Of a stretch of 64,000 nucleotides of DNA, positions 35,685 to 44,991 are shown piece by piece (within the stretch, counting starts at the first letter, position 1; each line of letters opens with the position of its first letter). This stretch comes from UBA7702 sp040776805 (lineage in GTDB: Bacteria; Bacillota; Dehalobacteriia; UBA7702): positions 1 to 64,000 of the forward strand of contig JAXGZS010000006.1 in assembly GCA_040776805.1 (NCBI GenBank), in the 5' to 3' direction. The notes beneath the pieces were generated by a model. It was not told the origin of the DNA. It saw only the letters and a program-made list of their open reading frames with translations, and ran no database searches. A program made the translations under genes and the position numbers.

Positions 35685-35711
35685 CCGTACCAATGGTACG
35701 GATTTTTTTTA
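35685..35711 (+). terminator. Compact terminator upstream of degV
   Basis: CCGTACC and GGTACGG with a 3-nt loop are followed by a run of eight T. Confidence 0.7.
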
Positions 35712-35780
35712 AAAGCAACGTCCTCTCCTCGCCGGCTTTGTTGCATTTCCCGAGGGAAAGAGGGCTTTTCATATTTTATC

Positions 35781-35809
35781 TTGCCATACGGTATGGAATA
35801 CTATATAAT
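35781..35809 (+). promoter_or_regulatory. Promoter of degV
   Basis: TTGCCA and TATAAT are separated by 17 bp. Confidence 0.75.
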
Positions 35810-35870
35810 ATTTTATAGTAAGACGTGTATGCTTTATACCAAAATGAAATTCATTTAGCAGGAGAAAATT

Positions 35871-36764
35871 ATGAATAAACCGTTTATATTGAGTTGCTGC
35901 ACCACTGCGGATCTTACGGAAGAGCAGTACCAAGCAAATAATCTTCGCTATATTCGTTTTCATTATCTTTTGGATGGCGAAGAGCATTACGACAACCCCG
36001 CCGACGGCATGGAGTCTTTTTACAAGGCCATGGCTCATGGCGCCGAGACAAAGACCTCCCAGATCAATACCGCTGAATTCATCGAGTATTTCACCGGTTT
36101 TTTAGAAGATGGCCGGGATATTTTGCACGTTTCCCTTTCCTCGGGGATTTCCGGGACGTATAACGCGGCCTACGCCGCCAAAGAGATTCTATCGGAACGG
36201 TTCCCCGAACGGAAAATCATCGTCATTGATTCTTTGGCCGCTTCGGCCGGTTATGGACTGCTCATGGACCGCCTCTCCGCGTTGCGCAACAACGGCTACC
36301 GCATGGAGGAACTGGCCGCTTGGGCCGAAGTCCACAAGACGGAGGTTCATCATTGGTTCTTTTCCGGCGATCTGACCTTCTACATCAAAGGCGGCAGGAT
36401 TTCCAAAGGCGCCGGTTATCTCGGCACTGTTTTAAAAATCTGCCCCCTGCTTTATGTCGACGAAACGGGACACTTGGTGGTCTGGTCCAAAATCCGCACC
36501 AAGAAAAAAGCCATTGCCGCCATGGCCGAAAAAATGGAGACTTACGCCAAAGACGGCGGTGATTATAACGGCAACTGTTTTATCTCCCACTCCGCCTGTT
36601 TGGCCGACGCCAAAGCCGTGGCTGCTCTTGTGGAAGAGAAATTCCCTCAGCTAAAGGGAAAAATCGTGATCAACAACATTGGCACCACCATCGGCAGCCA
36701 TACCGGCCCCGGCACTGTGGCACTGTTCTTCTGGGGCGAACACCGGGGTGCGGAAGAAGCATAA
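35871..36764 (+). CDS. DegV family fatty-acid-binding protein
   Basis: The protein has 297 residues. SLSSGISGTYNAA, IDSLAASAGYGLLMDRL and YIKGGRISKGAGYLGTVLKICPLLYVDETG are typical DegV motifs. DegV/FakB proteins hold fatty acids and present them to the FakA kinase for phosphorylation. AGGAG precedes ATG 35871. It is monocistronic; fakA is not in the window. Confidence 0.92.
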   Translation: MNKPFILSCCTTADLTEEQYQANNLRYIRFHYLLDGEEHYDNPADGMESFYKAMAHGAETKTSQINTAEFIEYFTGFLEDGRDILHVSLSSGISGTYNAAYAAKEILSERFPERKIIVIDSLAASAGYGLLMDRLSALRNNGYRMEELAAWAEVHKTEVHHWFFSGDLTFYIKGGRISKGAGYLGTVLKICPLLYVDETGHLVVWSKIRTKKKAIAAMAEKMETYAKDGGDYNGNCFISHSACLADAKAVAALVEEKFPQLKGKIVINNIGTTIGSHTGPGTVALFFWGEHRGAEEA

Positions 36765-36790
36765 ACGCCGTTAAAAATCATTTCATGATC

Positions 36791-36830
36791 AAAGGGAGCA
36801 CCGCCGCCAAAAGCGATGGTGCTCCCTTTC
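36791..36830. terminator. Shared terminator of degV and the murI operon
   Basis: AAAGGGAGCACC and GGTGCTCCCTTT form a perfect stem between convergent transcripts. Confidence 0.85.
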
Positions 36831-36843
36831 TCGATCTATTCTT

Positions 36844-37035
36844 TTACAGCAAATTACGTTTTTCTCCCAAACAGGTAATGAGTTTTTCCAGCAGGGCGCG
36901 GTCACAACTTTCCCCCTTTTGCAGTTCCAGCAATATGCCCTGAAAAAGACGCTGTTCTTCCTCGCCGAGCCGGTCACGGTTTTTCCAGAATAAGGCGCTC
37001 AGATCGTCGAGACCGTGGATCCCGTTAGCGTTCAA
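36844..37035 (-). CDS. Small helical protein downstream of murI, unknown function
   Basis: The protein has 63 residues from TTG 37035, which has a very strong AAGGAGGAGG site 4 nt upstream. It is soluble and charged (LSALFWKNRDRLGEEEQRLFQGILLELQKGES). It is 25 bp after murI on the same strand, so it is probably the third gene of a serC-murI operon. No family is recognised. Confidence 0.6.
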   Translation of the reverse strand: MNANGIHGLDDLSALFWKNRDRLGEEEQRLFQGILLELQKGESCDRALLEKLITCLGEKRNLL

Positions 37036-37059
37036 AAGACCTCCTCCTTATGGATTCTC

Positions 37060-37857
37060 TCATGACATCTTATGCGAAGATAACGCCAAAATTGACAAGA
37101 TATCCTGAAAAAAACCGTCAAAGCGGGGAAGAAACGACGCTTCCGCGCTGGAAAGCACGATGATGCTCCCCTCTCCCTCTTCCTTTAAAAGCTTCTGCTC
37201 CATAAGGGTGCGGCAGACGTTGCGGGCCAGGCCGTTTCCGCCGTCGATGATTTCCGCCTCCGGGAAAAATTCCCGGATCAGTTCCCACAAAAAGAGATAG
37301 TGGGTACAGCCTAAAACAATGGTGTCGGCTTTCACGCCGTCAAAAAGACGCGACAGATACGCTCTGGCCGCTTCATCGCGGTAGTGGCCGCTTTCCACCA
37401 GATCGGCAAGGCCCGGCGCTTTTAAATTGACGATCTCCCCTTTTTCCCGGTACGCCTCAAAAAGCTGACGGAATTTTTTTTCTTTCAGCGTCAGCGAAGT
37501 GGCAATGAGGGCAACACGCTTCCCCGCGGCGGCTTCCACTGCCGGCTTCAACGCCGGTTCAATGCCAAGCACCGGAAAATTGTACTTCGCCCGTAAATCC
37601 TCAATGGCCGCAGCAGTCGCCGTGTTGCAGGCCACCACCAGCATTTTAAGGCCGTGCTCCGCCATGGCTGCGGCGGCCTCCAGCACACCGGCTTTCACCT
37701 CTGCACAGGACTTATCGCCATAGGGAAAACGAGCTGTATCCGCATAATAGATATAATTCTCCCGGGGCAAAAGCTTTGTTAACCGTCCAAGGACGGAGAT
37801 GCCGCCGACCCCGGAATCAAAAATGCCAATGGGCGCTTCTCTGTTCACGTTCCTCAA
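37060..37857 (-). CDS. murI: Glutamate racemase
   Basis: The protein has 265 residues. GIFDSGVGGISV, the catalytic cysteines in VACNTATAAA and LGCTHYLFL, and YYADTARFPYGDK identify MurI, which makes D-glutamate for peptidoglycan. The annotated start is TTG 37857, overlapping the serC stop; a GTG at 37848 is an alternative. It is coupled to serC. Confidence 0.95.
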   Translation of the reverse strand: MRNVNREAPIGIFDSGVGGISVLGRLTKLLPRENYIYYADTARFPYGDKSCAEVKAGVLEAAAAMAEHGLKMLVVACNTATAAAIEDLRAKYNFPVLGIEPALKPAVEAAAGKRVALIATSLTLKEKKFRQLFEAYREKGEIVNLKAPGLADLVESGHYRDEAARAYLSRLFDGVKADTIVLGCTHYLFLWELIREFFPEAEIIDGGNGLARNVCRTLMEQKLLKEEGEGSIIVLSSAEASFLPRFDGFFQDILSILALSSHKMS

Positions 37858-38939
37858 CCATTCTTCCGTTGAAATTCCACCATAAAATCGGCCAACGCCT
37901 TGGCGCCTTCTAAGGGCATGGCATTATAAACCGAAGCCCTGAGGCCGCCGACGGACCGGTGGCCCTTGAGCCCCATCAAGCCCTGGGCCTCGCTTTCGGC
38001 AACAAATTGCTTTTCCAGATCAGCGCTGCTTAAGGTAAAGGTTATGTTCATCAAAGAACGGCTCCCCTTTTCAGCGTGGCCCTTGTAAAAGCCGTCGCTA
38101 GCGTCGATGATATCGTAAATGAGTGATGCTTTCTTTTCATTATGCGCCGCCACCGCCGTCAAACCGCCAATTTTTTTCAGATGGCGGAGCACCAAATTAA
38201 CCAGGTAAACACTGAAGGCGGGAGGCGTGTTGTAAAGAGAATTGGCGTCCACATGGGTGCTATATTTCAGCATTGTGGCATTGACTTCCTGGGCTCTCGC
38301 CAGAAAATCTTTTTTCAGAACCACCACAGTGACACCGGCGGGGCCGAGATTTTTCTGTGCCCCCGCGTAAATCAGGGAGAATTTGTCAAAGGGCAGCGGT
38401 TTGCTCAAAATATCCGAGGACATGTCGGCGACGAGGGGCGCGGTTTTTACCTCGGGCAGCGCGGAAAATTCCGTACCGTAAATCGTATTGTTGGTGGTCA
38501 TGTGGACGTAGACGGGATCATCGGAAAAACACAGTTCGGAATCGCCGGGAATGCGACTGAAGTTGGCATCACTGCCATCAAAGACCACATGAGTGTCGCC
38601 GATTTTCTTCGCTTCTTGGAGCGCCTTTTGGGACCAGACACCGGTCAAAATATAATCGGCGGTTCTTCCCGGCGGCAAAAAATTCATCGGCACCATGGAA
38701 AATTGGAGACTGGCGCCGCCTTGCAGGAATAATACGCGGTAGTCGTCGTTTAACCCCATCAATGATTTGAGGTTCGCTTCGGCTTCCACGATGACTGCGT
38801 CGTAGGCTTTGGCGCGATGGCTGATTTCCAGGACGCTCATCCCTGTGCCGGCAAAATCCAAAAGCTCTTCTTTGGCCTGTTCCAGCACTTCCCGATAGAG
38901 GACGGCGGGACCGGCGTAAAAATTATAGATAGCACTCAT
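37854..38939 (-). CDS. serC: Phosphoserine aminotransferase
   Basis: The protein has 361 residues, full length. NFYAGPAVL at the N-terminus, FLQGGASLQF, the PLP lysine in YAGAQKNLGPAGVTVVV and GHRSVGGLRASVYNAMP are diagnostic of SerC. It converts 3-phosphohydroxypyruvate to phosphoserine in serine synthesis. AAGGAG precedes ATG 38939 and a good promoter lies upstream. serA and serB are not next to it. Confidence 0.96.
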   Translation of the reverse strand: MSAIYNFYAGPAVLYREVLEQAKEELLDFAGTGMSVLEISHRAKAYDAVIVEAEANLKSLMGLNDDYRVLFLQGGASLQFSMVPMNFLPPGRTADYILTGVWSQKALQEAKKIGDTHVVFDGSDANFSRIPGDSELCFSDDPVYVHMTTNNTIYGTEFSALPEVKTAPLVADMSSDILSKPLPFDKFSLIYAGAQKNLGPAGVTVVVLKKDFLARAQEVNATMLKYSTHVDANSLYNTPPAFSVYLVNLVLRHLKKIGGLTAVAAHNEKKASLIYDIIDASDGFYKGHAEKGSRSLMNITFTLSSADLEKQFVAESEAQGLMGLKGHRSVGGLRASVYNAMPLEGAKALADFMVEFQRKNG

Positions 38940-38974
38940 GGCGTATTCTCCTTTTATGGTTCTTATAAATTCAT

Positions 38975-39003
38975 ATTATAGCACAGGGGTCGCTGATTGA
39001 CAA
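38975..39003 (-). promoter_or_regulatory. Promoter of the serC-murI operon
   Basis: On the minus strand TTGTCA and TATAAT are separated by 17 bp. Confidence 0.7.
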
Positions 39004-39060
39004 CGTTTCTTCACCCCTCCCCTCTTCCGAAACCGCCCAAAAACCCACGCAGAGGGCGGC

Positions 39061-39089
39061 TTGCAATTTTAAAGGAATTATTATATGCT
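39061..39089 (+). promoter_or_regulatory. Promoter of larE, implying a leaderless start
   Basis: TTGCAA (39061-39066) and TATGCT (39084-39089) are 17 bp apart. The predicted transcription start falls on the ATG at 39096. Confidence 0.45.
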
Positions 39090-39095
39090 TTTATT

Positions 39096-39910
39096 ATGGA
39101 TCAGAATGCCTACGAAACAAAAAAGAAACGCTTGTTGGCGCAGCTAAAGGATTACGACCATCCGGTCATTGCCTGCTCCGCCGGGGCGGACAGTGCGCTC
39201 TTAACCGACCTGGCCTTTATGGCCCATCCCGATACGGCGCTGGCTGTCTTTGCCGTCACGGAAGGATGCGATGAAGAAGAACAAAGCTACGCCGCCGCCG
39301 AAGCCGCCCGCCGCGGCTGGCGCTTACATATTCTCCAAGTCGAAACCTTTGGCGAAAGCAACGTTTTTCATAACCGGCGCTCACGGTGCTATCATTGTAA
39401 AAAACTGATTTGCCGAGAGATCCGCCGCTATGGCGAGAAGCATGGCGGCAAACATTTTATAGAAGGCAGCAACGCTGAGGATCGGACCGTCCGCCGTCCC
39501 GGGGAAAAGGCTGTGGCGGAAACGGGTTTTCGCAGTCCACTGGCGGACAACGATTTCAGCAAAGAGGAAGTCCGCTGTTTCGGCGAGGAACGCGGTCTCC
39601 TCAGCGAAAAAACATAGTACCCCCCTGTCTTTTAACGCGCTTCCCCTACGATCTTGAAGAAGGCTTTCGCACCTTAAGCATCGAGCGCATAAAAATGGGG
39701 GAGCACCACTTAAAACAGATTTTATCGGACAATTTTCGTCTGCGCTTCGTGGATGATGAAACAGCCCGCATCGAAGCCTCCGAAGAGGAAATTCCCTTCC
39801 TATATCATAATTTTCAAGCGGTTGTAAATGACATTCCTTTTGATCGCGTGCTCCTTGACGAAACGCCTTTTCGCAGCGGCAGTTTTGACAGAAAGGCAGG
39901 TAATGATTGA
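39096..39910 (+). pseudogene. larE: LarE sulfur transferase, frameshifted
   Basis: The PP-loop ATPase start is clear (VIACSAGADSALLTDLA), then RCYHCKKLICREI, EGSNAEDR and FRSPLADNDFSKEEVR. At 39617 the frame stops at TAG after LSEKT. One base further on, VPPCLLTRFPYDLEEGF resumes the family sequence, with the cysteine used as sulfur donor or cluster ligand, and continues to ARIEASEEE and a TGA at 39910. A single missing base (ACA TA- GTA) accounts for the break. LarE makes the pincer thiocarboxylates of the nickel cofactor of lactate racemase-type enzymes. The stop overlaps larC. Confidence 0.8.
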
Positions 39911-41115
39911 TGAAAATCGCCTATATCAACCCTGTGGGCGGTGTCAGCGGCGATATGCTCCTGGCGGCGCTGTTGGACGGCGGCAGCAACGAAGACCGAC
40001 TTTTAGACGCTTTGCGCAGACTCTCTCTGCCGCCCTGGAAATGGCAGCGAAAAGAGGAGACTCGGCAAGGCTTTGGCGGCAGCAAAATTGAATTTGTCCT
40101 TGATACCAACGCGAAGCAAAGTCCGCGCCATCTCCCTGAAATCATACAGCTCATCAAAGACGCCTGCTTCCCGGCAGCGGCGGAAGATACAGCTTTAAGG
40201 ACCTTTTCCCTGCTGGCGGCGGCCGAAGAAAACGCCCATCGGATTGACCGGGAGCATCTGCACTTTCACGAAGTCGGCGCTATTGATACGATCCTCGACA
40301 TCTGCGGCGTCGCCCTCCTCATCCACGACCTGGCCTTGGAAAAGATTTTTTGTTCTCCGTTGCCCATGGGCAGCGGCAGTGTCGCCTGCGCCCACGGTGA
40401 AATTCCCCTGCCCGCCCCGGCTTTGAACGAGCTGCTCTGCGGTGTTCCCGTTTTCGGCAGCGCGGTGAGAGGGGAGACGGTGACGCCCACCGGCATTGCC
40501 CTGCTGAAAGCGCTTTCCTGCCAATTCGGTGATTTTCCGGCCATGCGCGTCGACCGCACCGGCGTCGGTCTGGGCAGCCACGATTTTGAAGTACCCAACC
40601 TGCTGCGAATCTTTGTCGGCGAAAGCAGTGACGCGGCTGCTCACGGCCTTTTTCGCCTGGAATGCACCGTAGACGATATGACCGGGGAGGAATTGGGTTT
40701 TCTTTGGGATGTGATGTACGCAGTCGGCGTCAACGACATGTACTTTACGCCGGTACAAATGAAAAAGGGACGCCCCGGCGTGAAAATAACGGTGTTAACA
40801 GAAGGGGATTGCATCGAAAAAGCGCGGCGCGCGCTCTTTGGTCATACCACCACCTTGGGGATGATCGTCTCGCCAGTGGAGCGCTTTACCTTGCAACGTT
40901 ACCATGAAAAGGTGACGACGCCCTACGGCGAAGTCAATTATAAATGCGCCGCAGGTTACGGCGTTAATAAAGCCAAAGCGGAATATGATGACTTAAAAAG
41001 AATCGCCACGGCAGAAGGTTTGCCTTTGGGCGAAATACGCGAAAAAGCGGAAAGAGTTAGAATACAGGAGCATGATGAAAATGGAAAAAATGAAGACGGA
41101 CACCTTTCTTTTTGA
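39910..41115 (+). CDS. larC: LarC, nickel insertion protein of nickel-pincer cofactor synthesis
   Basis: The protein has 401 residues from ATG 39910, overlapping the larE stop. INPVGGVSGDMLLAALLDGG, HFHEVGAIDTILDICG, GSVACAHGEIPLPAPA and the C-terminal CTVDDMTGEELGF/VGVNDMYFTPVQMKKGRPG are LarC signatures. It inserts nickel into the pincer nucleotide. It is uninterrupted, with no separate larC1/larC2 split. LarA and LarB are not in view. Confidence 0.95.
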   Translation: MKIAYINPVGGVSGDMLLAALLDGGSNEDRLLDALRRLSLPPWKWQRKEETRQGFGGSKIEFVLDTNAKQSPRHLPEIIQLIKDACFPAAAEDTALRTFSLLAAAEENAHRIDREHLHFHEVGAIDTILDICGVALLIHDLALEKIFCSPLPMGSGSVACAHGEIPLPAPALNELLCGVPVFGSAVRGETVTPTGIALLKALSCQFGDFPAMRVDRTGVGLGSHDFEVPNLLRIFVGESSDAAAHGLFRLECTVDDMTGEELGFLWDVMYAVGVNDMYFTPVQMKKGRPGVKITVLTEGDCIEKARRALFGHTTTLGMIVSPVERFTLQRYHEKVTTPYGEVNYKCAAGYGVNKAKAEYDDLKRIATAEGLPLGEIREKAERVRIQEHDENGKNEDGHLSF

Positions 41116-41737
41116 CTTTGACGGAACCGTGGCAAACACGATTCCCGGCATTATCACAACACTAAAAAAGACCGGCGCAGCAATGGGCTGCGACTATGAT
41201 ATTGATTACGCCAAAAGCCTGATCGGCATTCCCCTGGTGATGATGGGCGTGGAGCTTTGCGGCCAAAGCCGCGCCGCGGAATTTGTCGAAACCTACCGCA
41301 AAGAGTATCTCCAATGGGGCGCGGATCTAATCTGCTTTTACGACGGCATGGAGGACATCCTGAAATGCTTAAGAGAAGAGGGGTTAACTGTTGCCGTGGT
41401 CACTTCAAAACGAAGAGACAGCCTGCTTCTTAATTTGGAACATTTAAAAGCAGCAGACTATTTTGACCTACTGGTAACGAAGGAATCCACCGAATTTTTC
41501 AAGCCCCACCCGGCGCCGGTGGAGTACGCCTTAACCGGCTTAAACGCTTCCCCGCAGCAGGCGGTGATGATCGGTGACACCCATTACGACCTTGAGTGCG
41601 GTAAAGGCGCGGGAGTGACGACCATTGGCGTTACCTGGGGCGTGGAAACGCGGCCTCAAATCGAACAAGTAAAACCTACCTTTATTGTCGACACCGTAAA
41701 AGAACTGAACACAAAGATTATATCCTTAAAGAGATAA
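41072..41737 (+). CDS. HAD-superfamily phosphatase (phosphoglycolate phosphatase-like)
   Basis: The protein has up to 221 residues. DFDGTVANT (nucleophile motif), VVTSKRR, FKPHPAP and MIGDTHYDLECGKGAG give the four HAD motifs with a helical cap, like Gph/PpaX phosphatases. AGGAG at 41066-41070 could serve ATGs at 41075 or 41081; the longest start 41072 is shown. It overlaps the end of larC by about 40 bp. Confidence 0.88.
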   Translation: MMKMEKMKTDTFLFDFDGTVANTIPGIITTLKKTGAAMGCDYDIDYAKSLIGIPLVMMGVELCGQSRAAEFVETYRKEYLQWGADLICFYDGMEDILKCLREEGLTVAVVTSKRRDSLLLNLEHLKAADYFDLLVTKESTEFFKPHPAPVEYALTGLNASPQQAVMIGDTHYDLECGKGAGVTTIGVTWGVETRPQIEQVKPTFIVDTVKELNTKIISLKR

Positions 41738-41757
41738 GAACCCCAGGGATAACGTTT

Positions 41758-41787
41758 AAAAAGAAGACCGTTTCGGTCTTCTTTTTG
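41758..41787. terminator. Terminator after the lar operon
   Basis: AAAAAGAAGACCG and CGGTCTTCTTTTT form a perfect stem with a three-base loop. Confidence 0.85.
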
Positions 41788-41821
41788 TTTTCATTTTAAT
41801 CAGCTTCCTCTGTCATCCCGC

Positions 41822-43000
41822 TTATTTTAAGGTAGACAGCACCGATAAGGCGGCGTCCACCTCCGCCTCACGGTTAAAAGCGCCAAAACTAAAGCGCACC
41901 GTTCCCGCGGCCAAAGTGCCGATGGTTTCATGGGCAAGGGGGGCGCAGTGAAGCCCGGCGCGGACGCAGATGTTGGCTTTCTCTTCCAGCAGCGCGGCGA
42001 CATCTCCCGGGGCGTAGTCTCTGATATTCAGGGAGACCACAGGCAGGCGCGCTTTTTCCTCACCGACTTCATAGACCATAGCCTGAGGAAGCTCTCTCAA
42101 GCCCGCAAGGAAACGCTTGGTGAGGGATCTTTCGTGCTCCCGTACAGCGGCAAGGGTTTGTTTTTTTAAATAGCGCACACCGCCCAAGAGGGAGCCGATG
42201 CCGATAAGATTACGGGTGCCCGCTTCGAAGCCGCTGGGGAGCACGGCAGGTTGATTCAACAGACGGGACATGCTGCCGGTGCCACCATGGATCAAAGGAC
42301 GGATCAAAGAAGGATCCCGCACATAAAGCAAGCCAATGCCACCGTAACCCATGAGACTTTTATGCCCCGCGAAACAAGCAAAATCAAGACCGGAGGCGGC
42401 GATCTCAAAATCAAGGAAACCGGCGGTTTGGGCCATATCCGCAAAGACCAAAATGCCGTATCGTTTGGCCAGGGCGATGATTTTCAGCAAAGGCTGGATG
42501 TAACCGAAGACATTGGAGCCATGATTGACCACAAAAAGACGGGTATTGTTCCGAATGAGCGATTCAAAGGCCTTTAAATCGGTTTCTTTCTCCCCGGATA
42601 TAGAAACCTTCGACACCTCGATTTCGGCGGATTTCAGCCATTTCACAGGACGGCCCGTGGCATTGTGCTCCGCACCTGTATAAACAAGGTGTTCCCCTCT
42701 TTTTAGGCAGCTTTTTAGGACAACGTTGGCGCCTTCCGTGGCCCCGGAAGTAAAAAGTAGATTCTTATAAGGATGAACGCCGAGAAAATCTGCGATCTCT
42801 TTTCTGGCGCCATCCATATATTGAGAAGTCTCTTTGGCGAAAGCGTAGCCGCCGCGGCCGGGATTCGCGCCGAAGCGTTCCATCACGTTGACCACTTCCG
42901 CCTGAACTTCCTTTGGTTTTGGATAGGACGTCGCCGCATTATCGAAATAGATCATTTTTTTTGCGGTATTTTGCCGGTAGATTGAACTGGTGGTCGTCAT
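41822..43000 (-). CDS. Class V aminotransferase / cysteine desulfurase-like enzyme
   Basis: The protein has 392 residues from ATG 43000, 7 nt after GGAG. YFDNAATSYPKPKEV, GGTGSMSR and the PLP lysine in FACFAGHKSLMGYGG mark the cysteine desulfurase family. The flexible-loop region reads VRAGLHCAPLAHETIG, placing a cysteine where SufS-type enzymes have theirs. It probably releases sulfur from cysteine, but substrates vary in this group. No iuU/sufU-type scaffold gene is adjacent. Confidence 0.85.
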   Translation of the reverse strand: MTTTSSIYRQNTAKKMIYFDNAATSYPKPKEVQAEVVNVMERFGANPGRGGYAFAKETSQYMDGARKEIADFLGVHPYKNLLFTSGATEGANVVLKSCLKRGEHLVYTGAEHNATGRPVKWLKSAEIEVSKVSISGEKETDLKAFESLIRNNTRLFVVNHGSNVFGYIQPLLKIIALAKRYGILVFADMAQTAGFLDFEIAASGLDFACFAGHKSLMGYGGIGLLYVRDPSLIRPLIHGGTGSMSRLLNQPAVLPSGFEAGTRNLIGIGSLLGGVRYLKKQTLAAVREHERSLTKRFLAGLRELPQAMVYEVGEEKARLPVVSLNIRDYAPGDVAALLEEKANICVRAGLHCAPLAHETIGTLAAGTVRFSFGAFNREAEVDAALSVLSTLK

Positions 43001-43012
43001 TTCTTCGCTCCG

Positions 43013-43028
43013 TGTTTCACGTGAAACA
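43013..43028. promoter_or_regulatory. parS site 1
   Basis: TGTTTCACGTGAAACA is a perfect match to the Bacillus-type parS consensus bound by ParB. Confidence 0.95.
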
Positions 43029-43071
43029 TTTCTACATCATATGATTTTGTTTCATCAAATATGACGCGCTG

Positions 43072-43087
43072 TGTTTCACGTGAAACA
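43072..43087. promoter_or_regulatory. parS site 2
   Basis: A second perfect TGTTTCACGTGAAACA lies 59 bp from the first, between the desulfurase-like gene and parB. Confidence 0.95.
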
Positions 43088-43118
43088 ATGGCGTAACGCC
43101 TTTCCTGCTCTAATAAAA

Positions 43119-43146
43119 CAGAGAGACCGCAATGGGTCTCTCTCAT
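43119..43146 (-). terminator. Terminator after parB
   Basis: AGAGAGACC and GGTCTCTCT form a hairpin just after the parB stop. Confidence 0.6.
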
Positions 43147-43171
43147 AATCAGTCCTATATCATTGTACGGC

Positions 43172-44060
43172 TCAGGCCTTTTCTTCTTCGACCATCAGCT
43201 CAAGGAGCCTTGTCAATTCTTCGTCGCTGCCATAGGAAAGCTCAATCTTCCCGCCGACGGGAGAGCCGGAGATCCTGATTTTCGTTTGAAAACGTTCCCG
43301 TAACCGATCTTCCATCTCCCGATAATAAGCATTCCCTCCATAAAGCGGTCGTTGCTTTCCCTGGGGTCGCGCCTCATTTAAGGCTTTGGCGGCGTCTTCC
43401 GCCTGGCGGACAGAGAGGTTCTCCTTTACGATGCGTTTTAACAGTTGTTCCCTTCTTGGCTCCGCCTTTACGGAGAGGAGCGCTCTGCCGTGACCGGCGC
43501 TGATTTTACCTTCGCTTAAAAGCATTCTGGTTTTTTGATCCAACGCCAAAAGACGTAAGGTATTGGCAATATAACTGCGGCTTTTGCCCAAAGTCCGCGC
43601 AAGACTCTCTTGAGTGTAGTGGTATTCCTCCATCATTTTGGCGTAGGCTGCCGCTTCCTCCAGGGCGTTGAGATCTTCTCTCTGAATGTTTTCGATCAGC
43701 CCCATTTCCGCCGCTTTATCATCATCGGCACGGGCGATGATCACCGGAACTTCCTTGAGACCCGCGGCCCGGGCCGCGCGCAGCCTGCGCTCACCGGCAA
43801 TCAGCTCATATCCCTGCGCCGTTTCTCTGACCAGCAACGGCTGAATCACACCGTGCTCCCGGACGGAGGCAGTGAGCTCATTGAGTTTTTCATCATCAAA
43901 AACGCTCCGTGCCTGTTTCATCGCGGCGCGGATTTTGTCGACGCCGACTTGTTTCACACCGCCATCTTCTTTATTGTCTTTTTTCGCGGTTGCTTCGTTT
44001 AAGATGGTTTCTTCGATATCCGTGGGGATCAAGGCGCCGAGTCCTTTTCCCATGCGTTTT

Positions 44061-44068
<8 letters not shown>
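43172..44068 (-). CDS. parB: Chromosome partitioning protein ParB (Spo0J)
   Basis: The protein has 298 residues. MAKKRMGKGLGALIP at the N-terminus, the CTPase motif GERRLRAARAAG, IENIQREDLNALEEA and a helix-turn-helix (TQESLARTLGKSRSYIANTLRLL) identify ParB. It loads and spreads on parS as a CTP-dependent clamp. Two parS sites lie just beyond its 3' end. It overlaps parA by 8 bp. Confidence 0.97.
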
Positions 44069-44825
<757 letters not shown>

Positions 44826-44930
44826 ATCAATTCCTCACATTATTATGATTCATTTATTATACCATAAATAAAAACAATAAAAAAGCCTAACTTGTCTTGG
44901 CGTCTGTCTCCTGCCCGGTAGGCACAAAGA

Positions 44931-44961
44931 AAAGAGAGAATTCTTGAGAATTCTCTCTTAA
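44931..44961. terminator. Terminator downstream of the metallophosphoesterase gene
   Basis: AAGAGAGAATTCTTGAGAATTCTCTCTT is a perfect palindrome next to the stop codon, with T/A-rich flanks. Confidence 0.7.
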
Positions 44962-44991
44962 AATGATGCTGTTTTATTGGTTTTCATTGAT

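Larger units (their letters stand above)
35467..35870. other. Non-coding stretch before degV with two hairpins
   Basis: It contains an imperfect hairpin at about 35508-35540, pyrimidine-rich sequence, and a compact terminator at 35685-35710 (CCGTACC / GGTACGG then eight T). No gene ends just before that terminator, so a small RNA or a long 3' end of the AEC transcript is possible. The degV promoter follows. Confidence 0.5.

Noticed and set aside
39615..39617. The premature TAG in larE as another pyrrolysine codon
   Set aside because: Read-through meets a TAA within six codons, and the LarE homology resumes in a different frame, so a missing base explains it better.
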